64,000 nucleotides of DNA. It comes from Bacteroidota bacterium. Lineage in GTDB: Bacteria; Bacteroidota; Bacteroidia; Cytophagales; Cyclobacteriaceae. The translations under genes were made by a program, and so were the position numbers. The stretch is taken from the NCBI GenBank assembly GCA_016178785.1, contig JACOSO010000086.1:186001-250000 (forward strand), given 5' to 3'. Under the pieces are notes generated by a model. That model did no database searches, was not told the DNA's origin, and worked only from the letters and a program-made list of their open reading frames with translations. How positions within the stretch are numbered: position 1 is the stretch's first letter; each line of letters starts with the position of its first letter. Shown here one piece after another: positions 30,531 through 39,784 of the stretch.

Positions 30531-33500
30531 ATGAGAAAAAAAACTACGGAACTGATCTATGAGGCCAAAATACTTATCAGAATGAGTGTTTTAGCTCTTT
30601 TAGTACTTGTCGAATTTGCCGCTCGAAGCCAACAAATGGCCATTTCTGGCGTGGTGAAAGAGTCTGGAAATTCATTGTCGGGGGTCAGCATTTATGAGAA
30701 AGGGACCCCTAATGGAACTGCCACTGACTCTGATGGAAAATTCAATTTGGTGGTTTCATCGCCCTCGTCCATTCTGGTGTTTAGTTTCATTGGCTATAAA
30801 ACACAGGAGCTAAATGTCAGCAACCGCAGCGTGCTTGAAGTTACTATGGAAGAGGATGCAACTTCGCTCAGCGAGGTAGTGGTTACGGCATTGGGTGTGC
30901 AAAAAGAAACCAAGTCGTTGGGTTATGCTGTGCAAAAAGTGGAAGGCAAAGCCATGACTAAAGCGCGCGAACCTAACATTATCAATTCGCTGACCGGAAG
31001 AGTAGCTGGCCTTGAGATACGTAATCAAACCGATTTATTCCAGAACCCGGGGATCCGTCTGCGCGGTGCAGCGCCTTTGATCGTGATCGATGGCGTACCA
31101 AGTGTTGATGCCGATATCTGGAAAATTAATGCAGATGATATTGAGAGCTACAATGTGCTGAAAGGAGCAACCGCGTCTGCTTTGTATGGATCTATTGGCC
31201 GCAATGGAGTGATCATGATCACAACAAAAAGAGGAAGTGATCAAAAGACCACGGTTGAAGTGAATTCAAGCACAATGTTTCAACCAAGCTTCATCCGCAT
31301 TCCAACAGTTCAAACTACTTATGGCAACGGTAATAATGGTCAGTATGCTTATGTCGATGGTTCAGGTAGCGGCCTTGAGGGCGGTGGCTGGGTCTGGGGC
31401 CCAAAACTTGATCAGCTTGATCCGTCCACACCAAGTGGATATTGGGAGACCACTCAGTTCAATAGTCCGATTGATCCAACTACCGGTAAGTTGATTCCGA
31501 TTCCATTCCTCTCCCGAGGAAAAGACAATGTAAAAAACTTCTTTAGGACCGGAGCTATTTCAACCAACAACATCAGTGTGAGCGGGGGAAGCAGCAACAG
31601 TAACTTTCGCGTATCTGTTTCTAATTCTTACCAAAAAGGAATTGTTCCTAACTCTCAGTTAAATAATACTTCCTTCAGTGTATCAGGTGGGTATAAATTG
31701 GCGAAAGGACTTAAAACTGATGCATCGCTTACCTACAACAGGCAATACACAGATAACTTTCCTGATGTAGGGTATGGGCCACCCAATTATTTGTACAATC
31801 TCATTTTGTGGACCGGGCCGGATATTGACGTTCGAGACTTGAAGGATTATTGGGTAAAAGGTCAAGAGGGAGTTCAGCAAAGACATTATAACAAATCGTG
31901 GTATAATAATCCTTACTTCCAGGCCTATGAATCCCTACATGGTTATTACAAGGATAATATTTTCGGCCAGTTAAAATTGGATTATACAATATTGCCAGGG
32001 CTGGATCTGACCGTACGAACTGGGATTAATGAATACGGTCTTAACCAATCCTGGAAAGAACCCAAAAGTTATGTTGGGTACAACAATGTGTCTAAAGGAA
32101 ATTTCTCATTATCTAATACAAGCCAGTTGAATTTGAACACCGATTTCCTGGCCAGATATTCGAAGGCGCTAAGCAAAAATTTCACGATCAGAGTAAGTGC
32201 AGGTGGAGCAAACCGTTGGCAGACATACAGATCGCAAAGTTTGAGCACCGATGGATTGGTAATCCCTCAATTGTACACTGTCAGCAATTCACAAAATCCG
32301 GTGCGCGGGTCTAATACGCTTCAAGAGGAAAAAGTAAACAGCCTCTACGGAACATTGGATGTAGAATTTTTGGGCGGCCTCTTTCTGGGAGTGACAGGCC
32401 GGAAAGATTGGGTCTCAACCTTACCGGTAAAGAATAATAGTTTTTTTTATCCATCGGTATCGGTGGCAGGAGTCATTTCCGATTTTGTTAATCTGTCATC
32501 TTATAGAATTTCATTTTTGAAATTGCGTGGCTCTTGGTCTCGTGTTTCAGATGGCCGCGTAGGGTCGTATTCTTATTCGCAGGTTCAAGCTTATAACACC
32601 GGAGTTAATTGGAACAATAATCCTTCCCTCTCTTTCCCAAGCACCCTTCTTAACCAGGACATCCGGCCTGAAACATCTGACACATATGAAGTAGGTACCG
32701 ATATCCGGTTTCTTGATGGAAAGCTTGGATTGGATGTAGCTCTCTATCAAATCAGGGATTTTGATAACATCACTAGTGTTCCCATTTCATCCAGCAGCGG
32801 ATACAATTCGCGTCTTGAAAACGGTGGTGCTTTTCTGAGAAAAGGTCTGGAGATCACGCTCACCGGGACTCCGATAAAGACCGAGGTATTTTCCTGGAAC
32901 ATTACTGCTAACTGGAGCCGTTATAACCGGTTTCTTCAATCGGTTTATGACGGATCAAATAAATTGGGATATATAAAAACAGGTACACGAACAGATCAGA
33001 TTTATGGATTCGCTTACCAACATACGCCTGGCGGACAACTCCTTCTAAATAGTAACGGATTTCCCATCGATGATCCATATACACGCAAGCTTGGCTACTC
33101 AAATGCGAATTTTATTTTCGGTCTTCATAATACATTCTCTTACAAAAATCTCACACTCAACATTTCTTTTGACGGAAGAGTGGGTGGATTGATGTACTCG
33201 GCCACAAATCAGAAAATGTGGTGGGGTGGAACGCACCCCGGTACTGTAAATCAATACAGGGATGACGCCAATCGTGGTCTCGCTACTTATGTGGCCAGAG
33301 GAGTAACTGTAGTTGAGGGAGCGGTTCAATATGATGAAGAAGGAAATATCCTGAGCGATACACGGGTGTATGCTCCTAATACAACACCGGTCAATTACAT
33401 TTCCTGGAACATCAATACCAGCAATGCTTTTCTGAACCACTACTATGATCAGACTTTTGTTAAACTAAGAGAAATTACCCTTAGCTGTAATCTTCCTAAA

Positions 33501-33665
33501 CAGTGGCTTGCCAAATCATTTATTAGCAAGGCATCTGTTTCGCTCGTAGGAAGAAACCTCGCAGTGTGGACAAAGATGCCGAATGTAGATCCTGATCCTG
33601 GGGCAGACAATTTGCAAACCCCGTCTACTCGAAATATGGGCTTCAATGTGAATTTTATTTTCTAA
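30531..33665 (+). CDS. SusC/RagA-type TonB-linked outer-membrane transporter
   Basis: 1044 residues. After the signal segment (about 1-34) comes a carboxypeptidase-D-like domain (AISGVVKESGNSLSGVSIYEKG to FSFIGYKTQELNV, about 38-105), then the TonB-box-like LSEVVVTALG, the SusC plug (NSLTGRVAGLEIRN, IRLRGAAPLIVIDGVP, VLKGATASALYGSIGRNG) and a barrel ending in MGFNVNFIF. It imports large ligands with the SusD lid encoded 18 bp downstream. The downstream genes encode phosphoesterases and no glycosidase, so the cargo is probably a phosphorylated compound. Confidence 0.95.
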   Translation: MRKKTTELIYEAKILIRMSVLALLVLVEFAARSQQMAISGVVKESGNSLSGVSIYEKGTPNGTATDSDGKFNLVVSSPSSILVFSFIGYKTQELNVSNRSVLEVTMEEDATSLSEVVVTALGVQKETKSLGYAVQKVEGKAMTKAREPNIINSLTGRVAGLEIRNQTDLFQNPGIRLRGAAPLIVIDGVPSVDADIWKINADDIESYNVLKGATASALYGSIGRNGVIMITTKRGSDQKTTVEVNSSTMFQPSFIRIPTVQTTYGNGNNGQYAYVDGSGSGLEGGGWVWGPKLDQLDPSTPSGYWETTQFNSPIDPTTGKLIPIPFLSRGKDNVKNFFRTGAISTNNISVSGGSSNSNFRVSVSNSYQKGIVPNSQLNNTSFSVSGGYKLAKGLKTDASLTYNRQYTDNFPDVGYGPPNYLYNLILWTGPDIDVRDLKDYWVKGQEGVQQRHYNKSWYNNPYFQAYESLHGYYKDNIFGQLKLDYTILPGLDLTVRTGINEYGLNQSWKEPKSYVGYNNVSKGNFSLSNTSQLNLNTDFLARYSKALSKNFTIRVSAGGANRWQTYRSQSLSTDGLVIPQLYTVSNSQNPVRGSNTLQEEKVNSLYGTLDVEFLGGLFLGVTGRKDWVSTLPVKNNSFFYPSVSVAGVISDFVNLSSYRISFLKLRGSWSRVSDGRVGSYSYSQVQAYNTGVNWNNNPSLSFPSTLLNQDIRPETSDTYEVGTDIRFLDGKLGLDVALYQIRDFDNITSVPISSSSGYNSRLENGGAFLRKGLEITLTGTPIKTEVFSWNITANWSRYNRFLQSVYDGSNKLGYIKTGTRTDQIYGFAYQHTPGGQLLLNSNGFPIDDPYTRKLGYSNANFIFGLHNTFSYKNLTLNISFDGRVGGLMYSATNQKMWWGGTHPGTVNQYRDDANRGLATYVARGVTVVEGAVQYDEEGNILSDTRVYAPNTTPVNYISWNINTSNAFLNHYYDQTFVKLREITLSCNLPKQWLAKSFISKASVSLVGRNLAVWTKMPNVDPDPGADNLQTPSTRNMGFNVNFIF

Positions 33666-33683
33666 CCCAAACCGAACTGCATT

Positions 33684-35144
33684 ATGAAAAAAATAAAAAT
33701 GGTCGCACTGATATCCCTTTTGCTCTGGGTAAGTTCATGCAAAGACTTTAATGAACTGCAAACTGATCCAAACCGAGCTACTAAGACTCATCCGGGCATG
33801 CTACTCACTAACATCGAGGTATCTGCCTTTAATGCAATCAGCCTTAACTCAGCATTGGCTTCCCGAATGATGGTTTACACCGATGGAGCCTCCAATGAAC
33901 AATACTATGGATGGCAGAGGTCCGGTTTTGGAGGATACGGAACTTTACGGCAAGTGGCAAAAATGGAGGAAGAGGCCAATCGCCTTAGCCTTGAGAATTA
34001 TAAAACATTGGCTTTGTTTTTCAAGTCGTTCCTTATCATCGACATCACTAAAGTTTTTGGCGATGTGCCCTACAGTGAATCCTTAAAAGCGACTTCTGGT
34101 ACTTATGCTCCTGTTTACGATAGGCAGGAAGACATTTATATAAAGGTTCTTGAAGGTCTCAAAACTGCAAACAATAACCTGGATCCCTCGAAGGGAACTA
34201 TTACCGGAGACATTATTTACAATGGAGATGTCACAAAATGGAAAAAGCTTATCAATTCTCTCTCGCTGCGGATTTTGATCAGTCTCTCTTCTAAACCGGG
34301 TAATACCAAACTCAATGTCATCAGTCGTTTTAGTGAGATTGTGAGTAACCCTGGTCAGTACCCAATCTTCACCTCTAATGCTGACAATGCTGCACTTAAA
34401 TTTTACGACTTAACCGGCAATCGCTATCCGTATTTTAATAGTAACGGACTAAAGACAGCCTATTATTTGGAACAGTCCTTTGTTAATTTGTTGAAAGACC
34501 GAAAAGATCCAAGACTGTTTGCCTTTGCCAATCGCAGGCCTCAAGGAAGTGGTTTGCCGGACACAGATTTTAATGCCTACGATGGCTTGGATGGAAGCGC
34601 CCCACTCGCAGACAATACAATTCGGTTGCTCAACGGAGAAGCCTCACCTATTGACTCTCGCTATTACAACAATCCTGTCAATGAGGCCAGCGTAGCACTG
34701 GGTTATGCGGAAGTGGAGTTTACTTTGGCAGAAGCTGCCGCACGAGGATGGATCTCAGACAATCCTGAAAATCACTATAAGAAGGGAGTCCTTGCATCGA
34801 TGGATTTTTATGGCATATCAGTTTCTAATCAAAGCCAGTATCTGCTCGAAAGTAAGGTTGCCTATGATCCTGCGAATGGAATAGAAATGATTATCACACA
34901 GAAATACATTAACTATTTCATGAATGGGGGATGGGAGTCTTTCTACAATAACCTTCGCACTGGGTTTCCGATTTTCAAAGTTAATGGAGGAGGAGTGCTG
35001 AATAATCAGCAAGTGCCAAAGCGATGGATGTACCCTCAGGACGAGCTGCAATATAATTCAGAGAACGTTCGCGATGCTATTCAGCGGCAGTATCCGGATG
35101 GAGACGGCATCAATGGCGTCATGTGGTTATTAAAAACGGAATAG
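33684..35144 (+). CDS. SusD/RagB-type substrate-binding lipoprotein
   Basis: 486 residues. Lipobox WVSSCKDF with lipidated Cys about 19, SusD N-terminal motif ELQTDPNRAT, TPR-like helices and the C-terminal GGWESFYNNLRTGFP, then PKRWMYPQDELQYN of the SusD_RagB/SusD-like family (closer to the SusD-like lipoprotein group seen with peptide or phosphate loci). It forms the lid on the SusC barrel at the cell surface. It is followed 17 bp later by a third surface lipoprotein gene. Confidence 0.93.
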   Translation: MKKIKMVALISLLLWVSSCKDFNELQTDPNRATKTHPGMLLTNIEVSAFNAISLNSALASRMMVYTDGASNEQYYGWQRSGFGGYGTLRQVAKMEEEANRLSLENYKTLALFFKSFLIIDITKVFGDVPYSESLKATSGTYAPVYDRQEDIYIKVLEGLKTANNNLDPSKGTITGDIIYNGDVTKWKKLINSLSLRILISLSSKPGNTKLNVISRFSEIVSNPGQYPIFTSNADNAALKFYDLTGNRYPYFNSNGLKTAYYLEQSFVNLLKDRKDPRLFAFANRRPQGSGLPDTDFNAYDGLDGSAPLADNTIRLLNGEASPIDSRYYNNPVNEASVALGYAEVEFTLAEAAARGWISDNPENHYKKGVLASMDFYGISVSNQSQYLLESKVAYDPANGIEMIITQKYINYFMNGGWESFYNNLRTGFPIFKVNGGGVLNNQQVPKRWMYPQDELQYNSENVRDAIQRQYPDGDGINGVMWLLKTE

Positions 35145-35161
35145 ATTCAAAAGCTAAAATC

Positions 35162-36028
35162 ATGAAAACAAAAGCAATACTATTAATTACCAGTCTGATC
35201 GCGGGCGCATTTTCGTGTAAAGATGAAAGTGCAGTTGTTGATCCGGTATACGAATTCGTTTCTTTCAAGGGAAGCGAATCAGTTAATCTTAGTGAATACC
35301 AAAACAGCAGCAATGCTTATCCGTTAGTGGCTCAACTACTCGCGTTCGAGCCGCACACCCAGGATATCGATTTGACACTTGAAGTTACAACCGTCAATGC
35401 CCAAGAAAATGTAGATTTCATTTTCACCCCTCATGATGCTCTTAAAATCCATGCAGGCAAACTGATCTCTGATACTCTTTGGATTAAGACTATTGACAAT
35501 AGTGTAAGCAACGGTGAAAGAAGATTTGATATCAGAATCAAGGCCGTCAATAAAGCTGAAATAAAGATTGGTCTGGGTATTACCGAACCGAAAAATGGGT
35601 CTATTACTTTTAAAATCCTTGACGATGAGTGCAGCAAAACCATTTCAATTTTTAATACTCCAGGTCTTATCAATGATATAGATTGGGATGGGGATGATAA
35701 AACAGATGCCAAGAAGACTGTTGCTGGTGTGGTGAGTGGCAACCAAATTAAAGTTACAGGAAACCTGATCGATTACGCACCATTTTCAGGAGCATCGTTA
35801 ACGCTAACGCTAACACCCTCAAGCCCGGGAGCACCCAAAGGCGCAGCTACTTTCGGTGACCAGGAAACGGGAACGGATAACGATGGATATGCTTACAAAT
35901 TCATAGAAGTAGGCAAGGGGTCATACGATGTTTGCAGTGGCACCATACGCACAACCTATGACATTTATTATCAAGACGGAGGTTGGGTGTACTGGTATAC
36001 AGTAACCAATGTATTCGCAACTCCCTGA
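35162..36028 (+). CDS. Surface lipoprotein in SusE position
   Basis: 288 residues from the ATG at 35162; the open frame from 35123 overlaps susD and has no signal. Lipobox IAGAFSCKDE. The N-terminal half (about 30-150) looks like a Calx-beta/DUF4843-like beta-sandwich (VDFIFTPHDALKIHAGKL, then NGSITFKILDDE); the C-terminal half has repeated beta structure with DIDWDGDDKTDAKK (possible Ca-binding) and ends in IYYQDGGWVYWYTVTN. Its position after SusD suggests an accessory surface-binding role. No enzyme motif. Confidence 0.8.
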   Translation: MKTKAILLITSLIAGAFSCKDESAVVDPVYEFVSFKGSESVNLSEYQNSSNAYPLVAQLLAFEPHTQDIDLTLEVTTVNAQENVDFIFTPHDALKIHAGKLISDTLWIKTIDNSVSNGERRFDIRIKAVNKAEIKIGLGITEPKNGSITFKILDDECSKTISIFNTPGLINDIDWDGDDKTDAKKTVAGVVSGNQIKVTGNLIDYAPFSGASLTLTLTPSSPGAPKGAATFGDQETGTDNDGYAYKFIEVGKGSYDVCSGTIRTTYDIYYQDGGWVYWYTVTNVFATP

Positions 36029-36045
36029 GGATTTGTAGTTGGAGT

Positions 36046-36114
36046 CACGCAGAAACTCATAATCTTCCTGTTGTAATTTAGGGTTCAATGGGAGGAGGTT
36101 AAAATTTCTGCGTG
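36046..36114. repeat. Inverted repeat within the SusCD-phosphoesterase locus
   Basis: CACGCAGAAA (36046-36055) and TTTCTGCGTG (36105-36114) are perfect 10-bp arms; the pairing extends to 14 bp with one mismatch. The 49-base loop holds no gene. It lies in the 163-bp gap between the lipoprotein and phosphodiesterase genes. Confidence 0.6.
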
Positions 36115-36191
36115 CCTCTAATGACGTAAGGAATATTCAGTCGGTCATCGATAGTCATCTGCTATTGGTTTAAACAAAACAATATTAACAA

Positions 36192-37442
36192 ATGAAGCAA
36201 CAAAAAATTTTAGCTGTGGGATTGATTACTCTTTTTACCGCAGGGAATCTTAAATCGCAAACTCAAAAAACAGAAAGCAAAATCCCTAAAACAGTTTTCA
36301 TTATTGTTGACGGAATTCCTGCCGACTTGATTGAAAAATTAAATCCGCCAACATTAAGTGAAATTTCAAAGGTTGGTGGTTTTGCGAGCGCTCATGTTGG
36401 CGGCCAAAAAGGAACATACAGCCAAACCCCAACCATATCTGCTGTGGGCTATAATAGTTTGCTTACCGGAACATGGGTGAACAAACACAACGTTTGGGAC
36501 AATGACATTGCCGCGCCTAACTATGAGTATTGGAATATTTTCAGAATAGCAGAGAAAAATAACCCCAAAATCAAAACCGCAATATTTTCGACCTGGAAAG
36601 ACAACCGCACAAAACTAATTGGTGAAGGACTTGATCAAGCGGGCGCCATCACACTGGATTATAAATTTGATGGGCTGGAATACGATACTGTAAAATTTCC
36701 ACACGACAAGGACAGTCATTACATTCATCGGATAGATGAAGCTGTCTCAGATGAGGCGGCCCGGTATATATCAGCAGACAGCCCTGACCTGTCATGGGTC
36801 TATCTTGAATATACCGATGACATGGGGCATCGGTATGGCGACAGTCCGCAATTCTATGATGCCATCAAAACGGCAGATGAGCAAATCGGAAAAATCTGGA
36901 ATGCAATCAAGCATCGTGAGAGAAACTTTAGTGAAGATTGGCTTATCGTTATTACTACCGATCATGGACGAGGAGCCTCCGGACATGGCCATGGAGGACA
37001 GTCAGATCGTGAAAGGTCGACTTGGATAGCGACCAACAGCCATCAACTCAACGATCATTTTAAAGACAATCCGGGTATTGTCGACATCATGCCGTCAATT
37101 TGCAATCATATGAATTTGCGGGTTCCTGAAAAAATATTGGAGGAGACAGATGGGATTCCTTTCATTGGCAAAGCAGACGTGACAGATCTCAAAGCAGAAA
37201 AAAAACAAGATCAGATAACCCTGAACTGGAAAAATCTTTGTAAAAACGAAAAAGACAAAATTGTTATTTACATAACTGAAACGAATAATTTTAAAGAGGG
37301 CAAGTCTGATATTTATCAGAAAGTTGGTGAACCAGAACTTCAACAGGAAACATTCAGCTTTGCCGTCAAAAACAATTCAAACTTTTACAAAATCCTGGTA
37401 AAAGCTCCTCACCATTATGCAAATGTTTGGGTGGTTAACTAA
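36192..37442 (+). CDS. Alkaline-phosphatase-superfamily phosphodiesterase (nucleotide pyrophosphatase-like)
   Basis: 416 residues, signal peptide (about 1-22). AP-superfamily metal and catalytic motifs: VFIIVDGIPAD (metal Asp, about 35-45), Thr in TYSQTPTISAVGYNSLLTG (about 74-92), YTDDMGHRYGD (Asp/His), TTDHGRG (Asp-His) and GHGHGGQ (metal His). A fibronectin-like C-terminal domain starts near VTDLKAEKKQDQITLNW (about 325). Family members cleave phosphodiesters or nucleotide pyrophosphates outside the cytoplasm. The gene is within the SusCD gene cluster and supports phosphate-ester use. Confidence 0.9.
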   Translation: MKQQKILAVGLITLFTAGNLKSQTQKTESKIPKTVFIIVDGIPADLIEKLNPPTLSEISKVGGFASAHVGGQKGTYSQTPTISAVGYNSLLTGTWVNKHNVWDNDIAAPNYEYWNIFRIAEKNNPKIKTAIFSTWKDNRTKLIGEGLDQAGAITLDYKFDGLEYDTVKFPHDKDSHYIHRIDEAVSDEAARYISADSPDLSWVYLEYTDDMGHRYGDSPQFYDAIKTADEQIGKIWNAIKHRERNFSEDWLIVITTDHGRGASGHGHGGQSDRERSTWIATNSHQLNDHFKDNPGIVDIMPSICNHMNLRVPEKILEETDGIPFIGKADVTDLKAEKKQDQITLNWKNLCKNEKDKIVIYITETNNFKEGKSDIYQKVGEPELQQETFSFAVKNNSNFYKILVKAPHHYANVWVVN

Positions 37443-37551
37443 AATGGAAGTTTGCTTTAACCTGCATTCTTCCGAAAGTGACCTGAATTTTTCTACTTGT
37501 GACCATATCAAATTCACTCCAACTGTCTTAATCATTCAAATCCATTGGTAA

Positions 37552-38499
37552 ATGAAAAATAGCCGGAGAAATTTTTTACAAAAATCTGCAATAGCTGCGG
37601 GCTCCACATTATTATTCCCTAATGCTGTAGGTGCACATAATACGATATTAAAAGAACCATTTGATCAAAAAAAGAAAAGAGCCTTGCGCATAGCACATAT
37701 TACTGATTGTCATGTGATCGATAATGCGGCTTGCATTAACAGTATGAAGAGAGTCTATGAGCAACTGAATGCCATGGAAGACAAACCGGAGATCATTATC
37801 AATTCCGGTGACATTATCATGGATGCGAACTACAAAGACTTGAATCATGCAAACAAACTCTGGGACTTATGGTTTGATTTAAGTAAGGACAATGATATAC
37901 CGATTCACTATTGTCCCGGTAATCATGATTATTGGTGGCCCGAATCAAACGATAAAAATGTGTTGGAAAAAGCGAAGGCAGAAAATCCAAACTATGATCT
38001 AGGGCTTTATCTCTCCCGCTCTAAAACGGCCGCGCCCTATTATAGTTTTGAAAAGAAGGGATGGAAATTCATTTCCCTCAATAGCATGGGAAGTTGGTAC
38101 GGCCTGGGCGATGTTCAAACAAACTGGCTGATTTCCGAATTGAATACAAACACGTTCAGCTGCCTTTTCAGTCATGTCCCGATAATATCTGTTGCCCCTC
38201 TGCTGTATTCCGTCAATAGAAGTGACCCAAAAGAGATTCGTTACCCTGGTGACCAGCATAAAGATGCTAAAGCCCTGAAGGATTTGTTTTACAAATTCAA
38301 TAAGGTAAAACTCTGTCTAAGCGGCCACATCCATTACATAGATGCCGTAGAATATCTTGGGGTAAAATACATATGTTCAGGTGCAGCATCAAGCAATTGG
38401 TGGGAAGGCGTATTGGATGAATTTCCTAATGCATACACGCTGATTGATTTGAACACCGATGGCACCACAGAGCACAAGTATGTATTTTATAGTGAATAA
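37552..38499 (+). CDS. Tat-exported metallophosphoesterase
   Basis: 315 residues. The N-terminus has a twin-arginine signal (NSRRNFLQKSAIAAG). Calcineurin-like motifs: IAHITDCHVID (DxH, about 46-56), NSGDIIMD (GD, about 84-91), CPGNHDYWW (GNHD), FSHVPI and CLSGHIHYIDA (GHxH). It hydrolyses phosphomonoesters or diesters in the periplasm. With the preceding phosphodiesterase it forms a plausible two-step chain, diester to monoester to inorganic phosphate. Confidence 0.9.
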   Translation: MKNSRRNFLQKSAIAAGSTLLFPNAVGAHNTILKEPFDQKKKRALRIAHITDCHVIDNAACINSMKRVYEQLNAMEDKPEIIINSGDIIMDANYKDLNHANKLWDLWFDLSKDNDIPIHYCPGNHDYWWPESNDKNVLEKAKAENPNYDLGLYLSRSKTAAPYYSFEKKGWKFISLNSMGSWYGLGDVQTNWLISELNTNTFSCLFSHVPIISVAPLLYSVNRSDPKEIRYPGDQHKDAKALKDLFYKFNKVKLCLSGHIHYIDAVEYLGVKYICSGAASSNWWEGVLDEFPNAYTLIDLNTDGTTEHKYVFYSE

Positions 38500-38519
38500 A
38501 AGGCTCCCAAAACCATAAA

Positions 38520-39752
38520 TCAGATTTCAATCACTACTTGATTTCGTAACAGATCATCCAATGTATCACGCTTGCGGATAAGCTGGGCTTTACCGTTCCA
38601 TACTAAAACCTCTGCCGGACGAAATCGTGAGTTGTAATTCGAGGCCATCGAGTAGCCATAGGCTCCCGCATTTTTAATGGCGAGCAAATCTCCTTCACGC
38701 ACTTCATTTAATTTTCGGTCGGCCCCCAAAGTATCAGTTTCGCAAATATTGCCAACGACTGTATAGATTTTTTGATCGCCCGTGAGATTAGAGATGTTCA
38801 CGATTTCATGATATGCATCGTACATCATCGGGCGGATGAGATGATTCAATCCGCTGTCAACCCCTGCAAAGGTCACTGAAGGGGTTGCCTTCACCACATT
38901 TACATTTACTACCAGATAACCAGCTTCACTTACCAAATATTTTCCCGGCTCGATCCAAAGCTCAAGTTGTTTTCCATAACTATGATAAAATTCTTTGAAA
39001 TTTTTACCCAGCCTTAATCCGAGGTCATAGATGTTTGTGATATGATCACCATCCTTGTATGCCACTTTAAATCCACTTCCAAAATCAATGAACTTTAGCG
39101 CAGGAAAATCGCGGGCAACCCCAAAGAGAATTTCAGCCATTTTCAAATACACATCAGTCTCAGTGATTTCAGAACCCGTATGAATGTGAAGGCCATTCAC
39201 TACAATCTTGTATTGCTCAACCAATCGCATTACATCAGGCAACTGAAAAACAGAAATCCCAAACTTTGAATTGCCATGACCTGTCGAGATTTTGTAATTG
39301 CCTCCAGCCATGATGTGCGGGTTCAATCGAAGGCCACATGGATAACTGCTTCCGAATTTCTTTCCAAATTTCTCGAGCATCGTAAGGTTGTCGAGGTTGA
39401 CGGTGAGGCCAAGTTCAACACCCTCAACGATTTCACTAAAGTCAACACTGTTTGGAGTGAATTGAATTTCGTTGTTTTCAAAACCGGCACCAATGGCCAG
39501 CTGGGCTTCTTGTATTGACACCGCATCAACCCCGGCCCCGAATTTCTTTAACAATTTCAATATTGAAACGTTGCTCAGGGCTTTCATGGCAAACTTTATC
39601 TTGAGCGGATTTTCTGAGAAAGCATTTTTCAGATTTTGAAGCTGATCTACAATTTTCTTTCCATCATAAACATAAACTGGTGTGCCAAATTCTTTGGCGA
39701 TAGCAGACACGTCAATGCCTTGGATTTGATATTTCCCTTCAGTGAGCTCCAT
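38520..39752 (-). CDS. lysA: Diaminopimelate decarboxylase
   Basis: 410 residues, fold-III PLP enzyme for the last step of lysine synthesis. PLP-binding Lys57 in IKFAMKALSN, HIHTGSEI, FIDFGSGFKVAYKDG (Gly-rich phosphate site), EPGKYLV, and NICETDTLGADR with the active-site Cys across the dimer interface; NAGAYGYSMASNYNSR near the end. Cytoplasmic. It lies 32 bp downstream of purM on the same strand and is probably co-transcribed. Confidence 0.95.
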   Translation of the reverse strand: MELTEGKYQIQGIDVSAIAKEFGTPVYVYDGKKIVDQLQNLKNAFSENPLKIKFAMKALSNVSILKLLKKFGAGVDAVSIQEAQLAIGAGFENNEIQFTPNSVDFSEIVEGVELGLTVNLDNLTMLEKFGKKFGSSYPCGLRLNPHIMAGGNYKISTGHGNSKFGISVFQLPDVMRLVEQYKIVVNGLHIHTGSEITETDVYLKMAEILFGVARDFPALKFIDFGSGFKVAYKDGDHITNIYDLGLRLGKNFKEFYHSYGKQLELWIEPGKYLVSEAGYLVVNVNVVKATPSVTFAGVDSGLNHLIRPMMYDAYHEIVNISNLTGDQKIYTVVGNICETDTLGADRKLNEVREGDLLAIKNAGAYGYSMASNYNSRFRPAEVLVWNGKAQLIRKRDTLDDLLRNQVVIEI

Positions 39753-39784
39753 CTTATAAATACTTTATTTGCCTTTGCATTGAA

